A DNA stretch of 64,000 bases, taken from Podocnemis expansa (taxonomy: Eukaryota > Chordata > Testudines > Podocnemididae). A program made the translations under genes and the position numbers. The stretch lies in contig ML681992.1 of assembly GCA_007922195.1 (NCBI GenBank), forward strand, positions 36,905,918 through 36,969,917, read 5' to 3'. The notes beneath the pieces are model-generated. The model was not told the origin of the DNA and searched no databases. It saw only the letters and a list, made by a program, of their open reading frames with translations. The stretch's first letter is position 1. Each line of letters opens with the position of its first letter. Positions 45,032-55,213 of the stretch are shown here, in pieces.

Positions 45032-45796
45032 AAAAAAAGAAGGAGTCTTGTGGCACTTTAAGACTAACAGATTTATTTTTCGCATGAGCTTTCATTGGAG
45101 AAAATCCCACTTCGTCAGATGCTTTGAAAATGGGTGAACTTACAGAATGGAATGAAAATAAATGCAAGGGGGTGTAAAGCATAGGGTCAGGTCATACATT
45201 AACAGCAAATCAGAGCAGTTGTTAGGTTCAAACCATGGGAAGCCTGAAGTCAAATTACCTTTTGTAATGGGAAAAGAACCCATAGTCTCAATTCAATCCT
45301 GCTTTCACAGAATGTAATTTGCATAGTAGTTTGAGTTCAGCTGTTTCTATTTGAAGTCTTGATGTCCCAGCCACATCTCTGACAACAGCCATTAACAAAT
45401 TATTTATTGAGTGATTAGAAAGATGGAAGTGCTCAGCAACTGTTTTTTTGTTTGTTTGTTTTTGTTTTTTGTTTGTTTTGTGATTTCTGATATCAGCTCT
45501 ATTTTCATTTATTCTTTTGTGCAGGGATCATCCTGTTTGTCCAATGTATAAGGTGGTAGGGCATTTCTGGCACATGATGGCATAGATCACATTAATAGAT
45601 GAGCAGGTAAATGAGCGTTTGATGGAGTAGCAGGCTTGATTAGGACCTATGATGGTATCTATTCTGCAGATATATGGGCAGACTTGGCAATGTGGTTTAT
45701 TGCAGGGGTGTGTGCCTGCTTTAATGTTGTTTTTTTTTGTTAGATCTGTAGTTGCTGGTGAGTATCTGTTTTAAGATTGAGTGGCTGGCTTACAGT
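45032..45796 (-). mobile_element. Penelope-like element, 3' part with GIY-YIG domain
   Basis: This is the best PLE copy here, in a single orientation. From the right, the minus strand reads ILTSNYRSNK, then GTHPCNKPHCQVCPYIC (Cys-rich linker), then INVIYAIMCQKCP, TTLYIGQTG (the YIG part of GIY-YIG), KRINENRADIRNHK with the R....H spacing, then VAEHFHLSNHS (the conserved HF..H block), and the C-terminal SVKAGL region. The 3' UTR and terminus follow to AAGGAGTC at 45040. There is one stop after YIGQTG, an A/C-rich expansion (about 45449-45480) within the domain, and frameshifts. Confidence 0.85.
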
Positions 45797-45853
45797 AGAC
45801 CTTATTAAACTGGCTTAGATTGCCCATACTCAAAATGCCAGGAGACTGCCCAT

Positions 45854-46366
45854 CAGGGCTGTAACTAGGTTATTTGGTGTCCCGGACAAGCAGCCCCCAA
45901 GGTGCCCCCCCACTCACCCTGGGCTCCAATCTGGTCCAGGGGCATGGAGCCAGATCTGACCCCAGTCCTCTGACCAGGCAGGTGCCTTCCCTGCCACGGG
46001 CAGACCACAGCCAGAGCTGGGCGGGAGGTGCTGCCTTTTCCTGCTGCAGGCACATCACAGCCAGGCCTGAGCAGGGAGTGCCAGCTTTTCCTGCTGCTGG
46101 CAAGCTCAGCCAGAGCATGTGGGGGTTCCAGCTTTCCCTGCCACTGGCAGATTGCAGCCAGGGTTGGGAGGGGAGTGCCTTCCCCGGGTGAGTGTGGCTC
46201 AGGGGAGGGCAGGAGGTGACCTGTCCCAGCCTGGTCCCTGGAGGAATGTATCTTTTGGCAAAGGTATATTCCTCTTCATGGCCAGGTAGGGTCAGTCATC
46301 TGGCACCCTTTTAAAATTTATCACCCAGGGCTTTGTGCCATTCACCCCACCCTAGTTAAGGCCCTG
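45854..46366. mobile_element. Non-autonomous hAT element, GC-rich
   Basis: It starts CAGGGCTGTAACTAGG and ends with the complement of CAGGGCCTTAACTAGG. The flanking octamers CTGCCCAT (45846-45853) and CAGCCCAC (46367-46374) agree at 6 of 8. The insertion point is confirmed by the uninterrupted homologue at about 11345-11360 read in reverse. The interior has repeated words on the theme GCAGGCACATCACAGCCAG, about 60 bases apart; its open frames are by-products. Confidence 0.8.
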
Positions 46367-46699
46367 CAGCCCACGCCCAGTCTATCAGCTGCTCGGGTGC
46401 CCTAGGAGTGGTGTATTGTGTGTAGCTGGTCTATAGTGCACCACAGCAGAAGTGCTCTTCTCTTCCCTCCACTCCTTTCCTACAGGAGGTAAGTGACCAC
46501 ACCACTCTCCATACTGTATGTGGCAACAGGGAGCCTGAGGAAGTTAGGGAGCCCGATGTGCCACAGCAATATGTCAGCACAGTGCTCCATACCCTCCGTG
46601 CATTGTCCAGACTCCTCCAGATCTGGACCAGGTACTGCAGGGCAACTGCCAGTACAAGGGCAGGCCTCAGCAGGCAGACTGCCTCCCCCTACCTAGCAG

Positions 46700-46865
46700 C
46701 TGGTGCAAACAGGTTGCCATTCATGCACATGCCCATCTGGGCATGGGAAACCAGCAGCAAGTGGTGGCACTGGATTCGTCTCACTATCTGGGATGATGAC
46801 CACTATCTGCAGATTTTGCAGATGAGAAATAGCACCTTCCTCCAGCTGCTGTCCACCACCCCCAC
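46700..46865 (+). pseudogene. Harbinger transposase N-terminal remnant
   Basis: The plus strand reads AWETSSKWWHWIRLTIWDDD, followed by HYLQILQMRNSTFLQLLSTT. This aligns with LTTWDDDKWRQNFLMKEETF in the fuller element at 55962 and with the region before the catalytic domain of HARBI1-type transposases (the M..eTF..L block). All of the DDE domain is deleted; an AATAAA signal follows at 46922-46927, as at the end of the fuller element, so the deletion joins N-terminus to 3' end. Confidence 0.75.
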
Positions 46866-47114
46866 CCACCCATTCCTGCTGCCTGACCCTCTCCAACTTA
46901 TCTCACCCCTGTCCCCAACACAATAAAAGGAGAGACTGCATACAGAATGATGATGTCGATGTGTTTTATTTACATGGGGAACTGGTGAGGAGTTGAGACA
47001 TAGGAGTTGATGGATGTGCCAGCCTGAGGCCGCTAGGCTAGGCCCACAGCCAGCAACCCCGAGTTTTGGGCTGCCAGCAGGGAGGACTGATGCTTTATTC
47101 CTGGGCAGGGACAG

Positions 47115-47345
47115 CCTCAGCCTGATGAGAGCCCGGGCCCCATGCCAGGTACTCCATGGCCTGGCTCTGGTGCTCAAGCAGGTTGACTAGGCAATCCGTA
47201 TGGGCCTGCTTGAGTATGCAAGAGTCAGCCTTTTCCTGCCTCTTTCACTCCCACCAGGCTTGGAGATCAGCCTTGGCTCATTCAGCCACCTGGAGGTGGT
47301 CTTCTAGGATTCCTTCCCTGGAATGATGCCCTCTACTGCTCCTGG
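47115..47345 (-). pseudogene. Harbinger Myb-like partner gene, C-terminal remnant
   Basis: The minus strand, with two stops, reads ILEDHLQVAE, then AKADLQAWWE, KRQEKADSCILKQAHTDCLV and NLLEHQSQAMEYL. It aligns with LLQDLVQLCQEAEESIWYWW ... LMQKRQSQALAAI in the partner gene at 57577-58092. The shared pattern is a heptad-like helix near the C-terminus. It shows that this element once carried both Harbinger genes. Confidence 0.7.
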
Positions 47346-47807
47346 TTTCGGCTTGGCATGCCCTGGGAGTGACCGGTGGCAGGGTCACAGGGGATGCAGG
47401 ACAGGAGCAAAGAACAAGAGTTCCCCCTATTAATACTGCAGAGTGCAGGCTGACAGCACCTGCTGTCCCATGCCCACCTGCCTGCTTCCCTCATCCCCTG
47501 TTCTATGGGACAGGGACCCCTTGGTATATGCCACTGTGCTCTGCTGCACGGGGTGGGTTCAGCACCCAGGATGGTGAGCCCCAGGCAGCCTTGTCCCGGG
47601 GGTCTCTCCTGAGGCCATGTGCCAATGGTTTCAGGCCCACGCTGCCTGGCAAAGGCTGTTGCACCAACAGTGTCCCCACCTCATGTCCTGTGAGACCCCT
47701 GCCCCATTTCATAGAATCATAGGGTAGGAAGGGACCTCATGAGGTCATCTAGTCCAACCCCCTGCCAGAGGCAGGACCACTCCCACTAAACCATCCCAGT
47801 CATGGTT

Positions 47808-49512
47808 TTATCCAGCTGGGGCCTTAAAAACCTCCAAAGATGGAGATTCCACAACCTCCCTAGGCAGCTCATTCCAATGCTTCACCACTCGCCTAGTAAA
47901 AAAGCTTTTCCTAATATCCAGCCTCGACCTCCTTAACTGTAACTTGAAACCATTGCTCCTCATTCTGTCCTCCGTTACTACCAAGAATAGTCGAGCTCTA
48001 TCCTCCTTGGAACATCCCTTCAAGTAGTTGAAGGTTGCTATCAAATCCCCCCTCAATCTTCTCTTCTGCAGACTAAATAAGCCTAATGCTTTCAGTCTTT
48101 CCTCATAGGGCTTGTGCTCCAGCCCTTTTATCATTTTGGTTGCCCTCCGCTGAACTCTCTCTAGCATGTCCCTGTCCTTTTTGTAGTGGGGAGCCCAAAA
48201 CTGAACACAGTATTTTAGATGTGGCCTCACCAGTGCAGAACAGAGGGGAATGATCACATCCCTTGATCTGCTGGAAATACTTCTTTTGATGCAGCCCACT
48301 ATGCCATTGGCCTTTTTGGCAGCAAGAGCACACTGCTGACTCATATTCAGCTTACCATCCACCATGACCCCCAGGTCCTTTTCTACACTGCTGCTACTTG
48401 GCTGAATGTTTCCCAGCTTGTAGCAGTGCATGGGGTTTTTCCCTCCCAAGTGCAGGATTTTATGCTTGTCCTTACTGAACTTCATAAGATTTCTATTGGC
48501 CCACTGTTCCAATTTATCTAGGTCTCTCTGAATCCTGTCCTTGCCCTCCAATGAGTCTACTGTTCCCCCCAGCTTGGTGTCATCCAAAAACTTACTGAGA
48601 CTGCAGTCTATTCCATCATCCAGATCACTGGTGAAAATGTTGACCCTGGGGCACACCACTCATTACTGGTTGCCAGCTAGACATGGAACCATTGATTCCT
48701 ACACGCTGAAACCATTGATCTAGCCAGTTTTCTATCCACCCTATAGTCCACCTATCCATCCCATTCTTTCTTAATTTGCCAATGAGAATGTTGTGGGGAA
48801 CTGTATCAAAAGCCCTGCTAAAATCAAGGTATACCACATCAACGGTTCTTCCTGCATCCAGAAAACCAGTCATCTGATGACAGAAGGAAATGAGATTGGT
48901 CAGGCATGATATACCCTTGGTGAATCCATGCTGACTGTTCCTGATCATGTTTTTTTCCTCTAAGTATTTTAGGATGGATTTTTTGAGAACCTGCTCCATA
49001 ATTTTTCCAGGGATTGAGGTGAGGCTGACAGGTCTGTAATTTCCTGGATCCTCCTTTTTCCCTTTCTTGAAAATAGGCACTATATTTGCTTTTTTCCAGT
49101 CCTCTGGCACCTGCCCTGTTCTCCATGAGTTTTGAAAGATAATGGCCAGTGGTGCTGCTATCTCATCGGCCAATTCCCTTAGCACCCTTGGATGCAGCTC
49201 ATCTGGCCCCATGGGCTTGTTCACATCCAGCTTCCTTAAGCAGTCCTTAACCTGACCTTCTGTCACAAAGGGCCTCTCTTCTTCTCTCCAATCGGCCATA
49301 CCCATAGTAGTGGGCTGGGAGCTGACCCTGCCTGTGAAAACTGAAGGAAAAAAAGCATTGAGCACTTCAGCTTTTCCCTCATCCTCTGTCATGAGGATGC
49401 CTGCCTCATTCAGTAAGGGACCTACACCATCCCTGATCCTCTTCTTGTTATTAACATACTTATAGAACCCCTTCCTGTTATCCTTCACATCCCTTGCTAG
49501 CCGCAACTCCAT
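47808..49512 (-). pseudogene. CR1 reverse transcriptase, nearly complete
   Basis: 49512 to 48625 reads the RT N-terminus and fingers/palm: [101 protein letters not shown] (catalytic Asp) and VMSGVPQGQ. 48659 to 47808 continues with [14 protein letters not shown] (FLDD for FADD, both Asp kept), [25 protein letters not shown] and [20 protein letters not shown]. The frames are joined by a small deletion near 48640 that removes the residues after PQG. Confidence 0.92.
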
Positions 49513-49706
49513 TTGTCCTTTGGCCTTTCTGATTTTACCCTACTGTCCCGAGCAATATCTGTATATGCTTCCTTAGTCATCTGACTAAGCTTCCACTTCC
49601 TGTAAGCTTCCTTTTTATGTTTAAGCTCAGAGCAGAGTTCTCTCCTAAGCCATTCTGGCTGCCTTACATGTTTGCTGTTCTTTCTCCTAATTGGAATGGC
49701 AACTTC

Positions 49707-50104
49707 CTATGCCCTTAGCACGGTTTCTTTAAAATATAACCAACTCTCTTGGACTCCTTTCCCCTTCAGATTAGCTTTCCAAGGGATCCTGCCCATCAGT
49801 TCCCGGAGAGAGCCAAAATCTGATTTTTTGAAGTCCAGGGTTTGTGGTTTGCTTCTTTCCTTCCTTCCTTTAATCAGAATCCTGAACTCAAGCATGTCAT
49901 GGTCACTACTGCCTAGCTTGCCATTTAACTCTACCTCCCTGATCGATTCTTCCCTGTTTGTGAGCAGCAAGTTGAGAGGTGCAAGGCCCCTAGTTGGTTC
50001 CTCCAGCATTTGTACCAGAAAGTTGTCCCCAACACTCTCTAAAAACTTCCTGGATTGCCCATGCACTGCTGTATTGGCCTCCCAGCAGATGTCAGGGTAA
50101 TTGA
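49707..50104 (-). pseudogene. CR1 endonuclease C-terminal part
   Basis: Reads QSRKFLESVGDNFLVQMLEE, PTRGLAPLNLLLTNREE, KLGSSDHDMLEFRIL (catalytic SDH kept) and GSLRELMGRIPWKA. It is truncated at the 5' end of the element. Confidence 0.9.
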
Positions 50105-50106
50105 AG

Positions 50107-50560
50107 TCCCCCTCCCCCTCTGAGTCCCCTCCACCACATAGCCCCTGTGGTCCAACGGGAGTGCCTCCCCCCAGACCCTGCCTGTCCCCAGGCCCAGTAC
50201 TCTACCATCCCTGTCGTACATGCCTTCCTGACCATGCCTGCAGGGAGAGATCACTCAGCAGCATGTGCAGCAGGAGCCTGGCACGATGTCCCCTCATCTG
50301 GGGTTGGGGAGATCCTCCTCCTGGGTTCCCAGGATGAGCTCTGGAGTGGCACTGCCCGGGGCCAGAGAAGTGCCCTGTGCCCCACATCTCCTGGTGGGTG
50401 CAGGGTGGGGCCCACTTCCTGGTGTGCCTAGCTCTGCCCTCAGCCATGCCTCAACTTCGCTGGACTCCTGGTTAGCTCTGGCTGTGGAGCATGGTGGGCA
50501 GGGCACTACCCTATCCAGGCATTTGCCAGAGCAGACACTTCCTGGTTGCTAGAAATATTT
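50107..50560. other. GC-rich remainder of the composite Harbinger element
   Basis: Overlapping open frames on both strands reflect high GC. One minus-strand frame reads RHTRKWAPPCTHQEMWG and later GHRARLLLHMLLSDLSLQAW, which could be a very worn Myb/SANT-like domain in the expected place for the partner gene's N-terminus. This reading is weak. Confidence 0.4.
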
Positions 50561-50800
50561 CCTGATGCCTGGAAGCCAATTAAGTTGACTTAAGCCTAAT
50601 GTCAGGCTACAATGACTGACTTAAGTCAACTCAATAAAGTTAACTTAAAAATTAAGTCTACTTAACAAGTGGGAGTTATTAAGTAGACTTAAGTGAATGC
50701 TTAAATTGACTTAATAAATTCCAAATGTGGCCAGGGAGTTACATAAATTGACATAAGCCTCCTTAAGTTGACTTAAGCCCCTAGTGTAGACATACCCAAT

Positions 50801-51675
50801 GACACTTAAGATCTACATTTTCACCCTTCTAATGTAACTGCGTGCTATTTAATGCAAAGTATTTCATGTAAGATATTTTCTGAATGCTGATGACATACAA
50901 ACATTGTTTTTATGGTAGTATTGTTTCTGTAATATCACATGCATGTTTATGAAACTCTGCTATGTTATATTCTCAAATGTGTCTCTCACATGGCTTGAAT
51001 AGATCCAGGTGAACACAAGGCAAAATGAAGATTCATGCCTTTCTGAGACATGCATACAGAAACAACTGACTGGCCTAAGCACTTGATACGAATAGCTCAT
51101 TTGACCCCAGTGGAGGAAACCATGCCCATCTGTGGTGATGAGGAAGCATGTTAAAGACAGAGGTAGTTTTGTCTCTGGAGCTCTCTTTTGCAATCTAGCT
51201 ATATTATAAAAATAATTAATAATAAAGACAAACTGCTTGTGGGGAAGCTGGGGGAGAACCTGGCTGGAAATCTACTAATCAGCCCGTGATAAGATTAACA
51301 AACACTCTAAGGCTACTGAGCTGTTAAGTTTCATTTAGAATGCAAATTGCTTTATTTTCTTTATGATCAATGACCAAATCTGACTCATATTATTCTAGCT
51401 TATAATTACTTAAAATATTTTTGTACTTAGTAACCTTAGTTGTTTCTTTTATCTAAAGCTGTGTATATGGTTTGAGTGTCTATAAAATTTATTTAGAATG
51501 ACAGGATGGGTGTATAACAGTTTCAAAAGTAAATTAACTAACTTATGAGCTAGCAAGGTACAACTGAACTTGGTAAAAGAGCAGTTCCTAGTATAGCATC
51601 TGGGACTGGGGAAATCAGCTGGGGATCAGTCTTCAGCAGAATCCCACAAGTGGCTGGCCAAAATCTCTCACTCAC
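50801..51675. other. No feature recognised
   Basis: AT-rich non-coding sequence. Confidence 0.45.
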
Positions 51676-51678
51676 TAA

Positions 51679-52680
51679 GGGTTCATCTGTACTAGCAATT
51701 TATGTCAACTTAAGGATGCTTAAGTTGACCTAAATTAGACCCAGTCCATACTGGGTTTTCATTAAGTAGACTTAAGGATGTCCTAAAATTGAATGGATAA
51801 CTAACAGTAATTAGGCTGACCTCAGGACTATGTTGGCCTCATTAAGCTGACCTAAACCTGTGTGGATGCCGTAGGCTGACTTAATTCCTTAAGTCAACCT
51901 AGGACTGGGAAGAAGAGAGCCGGGGCTCAGGGGAGTCCCAGCTGGGGGAAGGGGGCAGTGGCTCGCGGAGCCATGGCTAAGGGACAAGGGAGACCCATGG
52001 GGCTTCTGTTGACAAGGGAGCTGCCAAGTTCCCCAGAGAGGCAAGCTGCTGGGAGTCCTCTGTCCTCAGACCCCCAAAGAAGTAGTTGCCAGGGCTTCCC
52101 TGACTGAGGAGCCCCAGAGAAGCCACTACAGGGGTTTCCTTGTCTGGGGAGGCCTCGGGAAGCCAGCCACCAGCCAGATGGTGGGGGAAACCCTCACCAC
52201 TTGAGCCCTAGTTGGGGGACTGCAGTGAAATCACTTGCCACTGCATTTGGGGCTGGGGACCCCACATGGCTCTTCCCACCAAAAGGGATCCACGGCTACC
52301 TTCTAGGCAGGGATTCATAGCTCCCTTTTGGGCAGGGAGCCCACGGGGCTCCCCGCCCTGACTGCAGCAGCGAGGGACTCCCCCGGCTGGGGCTGAAGCA
52401 GCAAGGGATTCTCCCACCACCCAGTCAGCGTCTGGCTTCTCCGGGGCTCCCTTGCCCAGGGACCCCCAGCAGCTTGCTTCTCCCGAGGAGCCCTGGTTCC
52501 CTGATAAAAAGGGAGCCACGACTTCTTGGGGAGAAATGAGTGCTAGCTTCCTTCTCGCCAGGACCCACAGGGGGCCCGGTAGGTCCCTTCTGCTGGGAAG
52601 CCGCAGGTTCCAGTGAGAAGGGAGCTGTAAGTCCCTTCTCAGGAGGGAGCCACAGCTTTCTGCCATGTCTATGTAACCCA
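51679..52680. mobile_element. Probable C-family element with GC-rich repeated interior
   Basis: The left end GGGTTCATCTGTACTAGC and the following TTAAGTTGACCTAAATTAG and TTAAGTCAACCTAGG words fit the C family. 51900-52660 is GC-rich, with recurrent GGGAGCC, GGGGCTTCC and GGGAAGCC words at roughly 50-base spacing on both strands, like a decayed minisatellite. The right end is uncertain (about 52680, ATGTAACCC). The 178-codon minus frame (52208-52744) is a by-product of this composition. Confidence 0.45.
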
Positions 52681-53137
52681 CATGCCTAAAACAGGCTCTC
52701 TCTTTAAGAGAACTATTCAGTGTGCATTTGTGTGGCTGGGCCAATTAGCTGCCTAGCAATCAGAAACTTCTGGAAACAGGGAGTGGTAGTATTTTGACCA
52801 TGCTCCACAAGTTTTCTATTCCTCATGCGATCAGAAGCCTGAAAGCAGCAGCCCTGAGAGGAGCAACTAGAGAGAGCTGCAACTGAAAAGAGTCCATATG
52901 CTCAGAGTGTGTGACTGAGGGCAGGGGGAACCTGAGCCAGGAGTTGGCAGCAAAAATATTTTCTTCCTGCTGTGGAGTATTTTGCTGTGGAGTTTTCTCT
53001 TATGGGACTGAGAACTGGTTAACCAGTAAACTGCATGTTGCTGGTTGCAAAGGACAAAGAGAGGTTTGCGTGGAATTCTCCTAAAGATTCCTGCAACCAG
53101 AGAAGAAGAGGAATGTGACTTCTTTCCACTCAAACTC
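52681..53137. other. No feature recognised
   Basis: Non-coding; no repeat family recognised. Confidence 0.4.
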
Positions 53138-53140
53138 AAA

Positions 53141-53824
53141 GGCTGTGTTCACATGCACAGGGTTATTTCGAAACAAGTTGTGTCGAAACAACTTGTTTCA
53201 AAACAACACCTTATTTTGAAATATCTTATTTCGAATTAACAAAATGTTAATTTGGAATAAGAAAAAAAGCGGGAAACGAAATAGCAAGTTCACTGTGTGA
53301 ACATGCTATTTCGTTACCCCTGGGGGTGAGCCGCTGCTGGCTCACCCTGCAGCCCCAGAAAGGGGGCTGCAGGCACCAGCAGGGGGTGAGCCGCTGCGGG
53401 GTGGCTCAGCNNNNNNNNNNNNNNNNNNNNNNNNNNNNNNNNNNNNNNNNNNNNNNNNNNNNNNNNNNNNNNNNNNNNNNNNNNNNNNNNNNNNNNNNNN
53501 NNNNNNNNNNNNNNNNNNNNNNNNNNNNNNNNNNNNNNNNNNNNNNNNNNNNNNNNNNNNNNNNNNNNNNNNNNNNNNNNNNNNNNNNNNNNNNNNNNNN
53601 NNNNNNNNNNNNNNNNNNNNNNNNNNNNNNNNNNNNNNNNNNNNNNNNNNNNNNNNNNNNNNNNNNNNNNNNNNNNNNNNNNNNNNNNNNNNNNNNNNNN
53701 NNNNNNNNNNNNNNNNNNNNNNNNNNNNNNNNNNNNNNNNNNNNNNNNNNNNNNNNNNNNNNNNNNNNNNNNNNNNNNNNNNNNNNNNNNNNNNNNNNNN
53801 NNNNNNNNNNGTGTGAACACACCC
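53141..53824. mobile_element. B-family element with GC-rich centre and gap
   Basis: The ends GGCTGTGTTCACATGCAC and GTGTGAACACACCC are flanked by AAA on both sides (53138-53140 and 53825-53827). The left 150 bases match other B-family MITEs. The centre is different: from 53319 a GC-rich segment with GGGGGTGAGCCGCTGC twice and a CAGCCCC...GGGGCTG inverted repeat runs into 400 N. It may be a longer member of the family with unknown cargo. Confidence 0.75.
53411..53810. other. Assembly gap (400 N)
   Basis: Exactly 400 N, the same length as the gap at 30777. It lies inside a GC-rich, repeat-bearing part of a B-family element. Confidence 0.97.
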
Positions 53825-54127
53825 AAAGACTGCAACTGAGATATGGATGACTCCACCTAAGCTTTGGGACTCTTCGGTTTCTTTCCATGGGACTGTTCTG
53901 TTTAAATTCATTTTATTCTCTTAGGATAAGATTTCTTAAGTAGTATTCAATAAAGTTCATTGCTGTGTTTGTTCTAAGTAGTATTTTAATGTGGTATGGT
54001 AGCTCTGAGCATTCTTCATTGTGAGTTCTTTACAGACTGCACCTTGGGCCTCCAGCTGCTTTCTCCAGGGATTTCTCTCTGTTAGGCATTGGAAAGGGGT
54101 GAGTGAATGAATTCTAGCCCACCTGAA

Positions 54128-54186
54128 GGTTACATCTACACTTGAAAAAGTTAAGTGAATCTAACTTTTCAAGTGTAGACATAACC
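54128..54186. mobile_element. 59-bp hairpin with Harbinger-type ends
   Basis: GGTTACATCTACACTTGAAA is answered by TTTCAAGTGTAGACATAACC with only a few bases between the arms. The ends match the A-family terminus. The flanking triplets are GAA and TAA. It is essentially two terminal repeats joined together, the smallest possible element of this type. Confidence 0.7.
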
Positions 54187-55157
54187 TAAGTTAGGACCTG
54201 GAGGAGACTGTGAGTGAACTGACCCAGGAATGGGGGATTCACACAGCAGGGCAAGTGCAAAATCAGTTCCAGGAGTGAGAGATTGCAGTGATACAGTGAT
54301 GTACCACTCCAGACTAAAGAGGGGAATGTCACAAACCCCTTGTGTTTCCCAAAGCAAAGAACTGCTCCAAACTTCTGCCAGCACTCCCCTGACTATCTTA
54401 GAATGGGGAAGGACAATTACCTCAGCTCCCCATACTGCCCACATTGATTGGTCACCATGGATGAGATGATGATGATGATGATATGGAGGGTGCACTAGCC
54501 TTGTTCTAAGGTGACAGTAGCAGAGCTCATCCAATATCTTGCAGTCACTGAGTCAACTTTAGACGTGATACCGCCTGGAACTCCCACACACTTCCCTACA
54601 GTTTTCTGTTATTTGTGGCTTAAAGTCACAGGTATCTGATCAAAACATTATTTTCTCTTTTGTCTTTATAAATAATAGGGAGCAATTTTTAGTATCTAGA
54701 ACCATATGTGGTTTGAGGAAACTTCTTTATCATTGCCAGAGGATAGTGGGGAAGCATTAGAATTTCAATCCTAGACCAAAAAAAGGCAGAATTTATAAAA
54801 CAGACCAAAAAGACTACCTCAAGAAAACCTGAGACATCCAGTAAAGGAGCAAGATATAATTGTCTTTTCATCATGTACTACGATTTACCTATGAGCAGTC
54901 AAGGGACAGAAAGGAATAGAAATCACTTTAAATTAATTCTTATTGATTTTTAGTTGAAAATCCTCTTTCCTTTCTTAAGCCCAAGAAAATAGACTCTGTA
55001 GACAGGCAATCTGTATGTTTTGAGGAGATGGAATTCTTCCCCTCTAGAAAGTGAAATATCTGTGGAAATTCTTTATGGCTACTGAAGCCACAGGAGCAAA
55101 ACAAACAAACAAAAACAACAAATGCATGAGTGCACATGGGTGCGATCTCTCTCTCTT

Positions 55158-55164
<7 letters not shown>

Positions 55165-55211
<47 letters not shown>
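55165..55211. repeat. (CA)n microsatellite
   Basis: About 23 uninterrupted CA units preceded by a CT-rich run. Confidence 0.97.

Positions 55212-55213
<2 letters not shown>

Larger units (their letters stand above)
47709..50106 (-). mobile_element. CR1 LINE, least decayed copy, minus strand
   Basis: The 3' end is at 47709 (TTCATAGAATCATAGGGTAGG); the element stops 5' at about 50106 within the endonuclease. Long open minus-strand frames of 283 and 295 codons remain, the longest in the window, so this copy is the youngest CR1. It is inserted in the Harbinger element after its partner-gene remnant. CCCCT words at both junctions could be a target duplication but lie in low-complexity sequence. 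Confidence 0.93.
44993..50797. mobile_element. Composite Harbinger element with PLE, hAT and CR1 inside
   Basis: The left end is about 44993 (CCATGTCTACACTAGAGGGC, matching the element at 10028 read backwards) and the right end CTAGTGTAGACATACCC at 50797. Both subterminal regions carry TTAAGTTGACTTAA-type words. Order inside: PLE (45032-45796), hAT (45854-46366), transposase remnant (46700-46865), partner-gene remnant (47115-47345), CR1 (47709-50106), GC-rich remainder. Without the insertions the core is about 2.1 kb. The left target triplet is not identifiable (right flank AAT), so the left limit is approximate. Confidence 0.75.

Noticed and set aside
45100..45140. Fully active hammerhead ribozyme
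   Set aside because: The stem II pairing is broken and the cleavage-site U is missing; kept only as a likeness.
45865..46219. Overlapping GC-rich frames of 62 to 105 codons
   Set aside because: They lie wholly within a non-autonomous hAT element with internal repeats.
46374..46925. Separate host gene with a poly(A) signal at 46922
   Set aside because: Its frame aligns with the Harbinger transposase N-terminus, and the signal sits as in the fuller element at 57439.
52208..52744. 178-codon minus-strand open frame
   Set aside because: It lies in a GC-rich, internally repetitive probable transposon interior; no motif, no splice context, and length is expected by composition.
53314..53911. Open frames spanning the second gap
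   Set aside because: They are mostly N; the outer residues come from transposon ends and flanking DNA.
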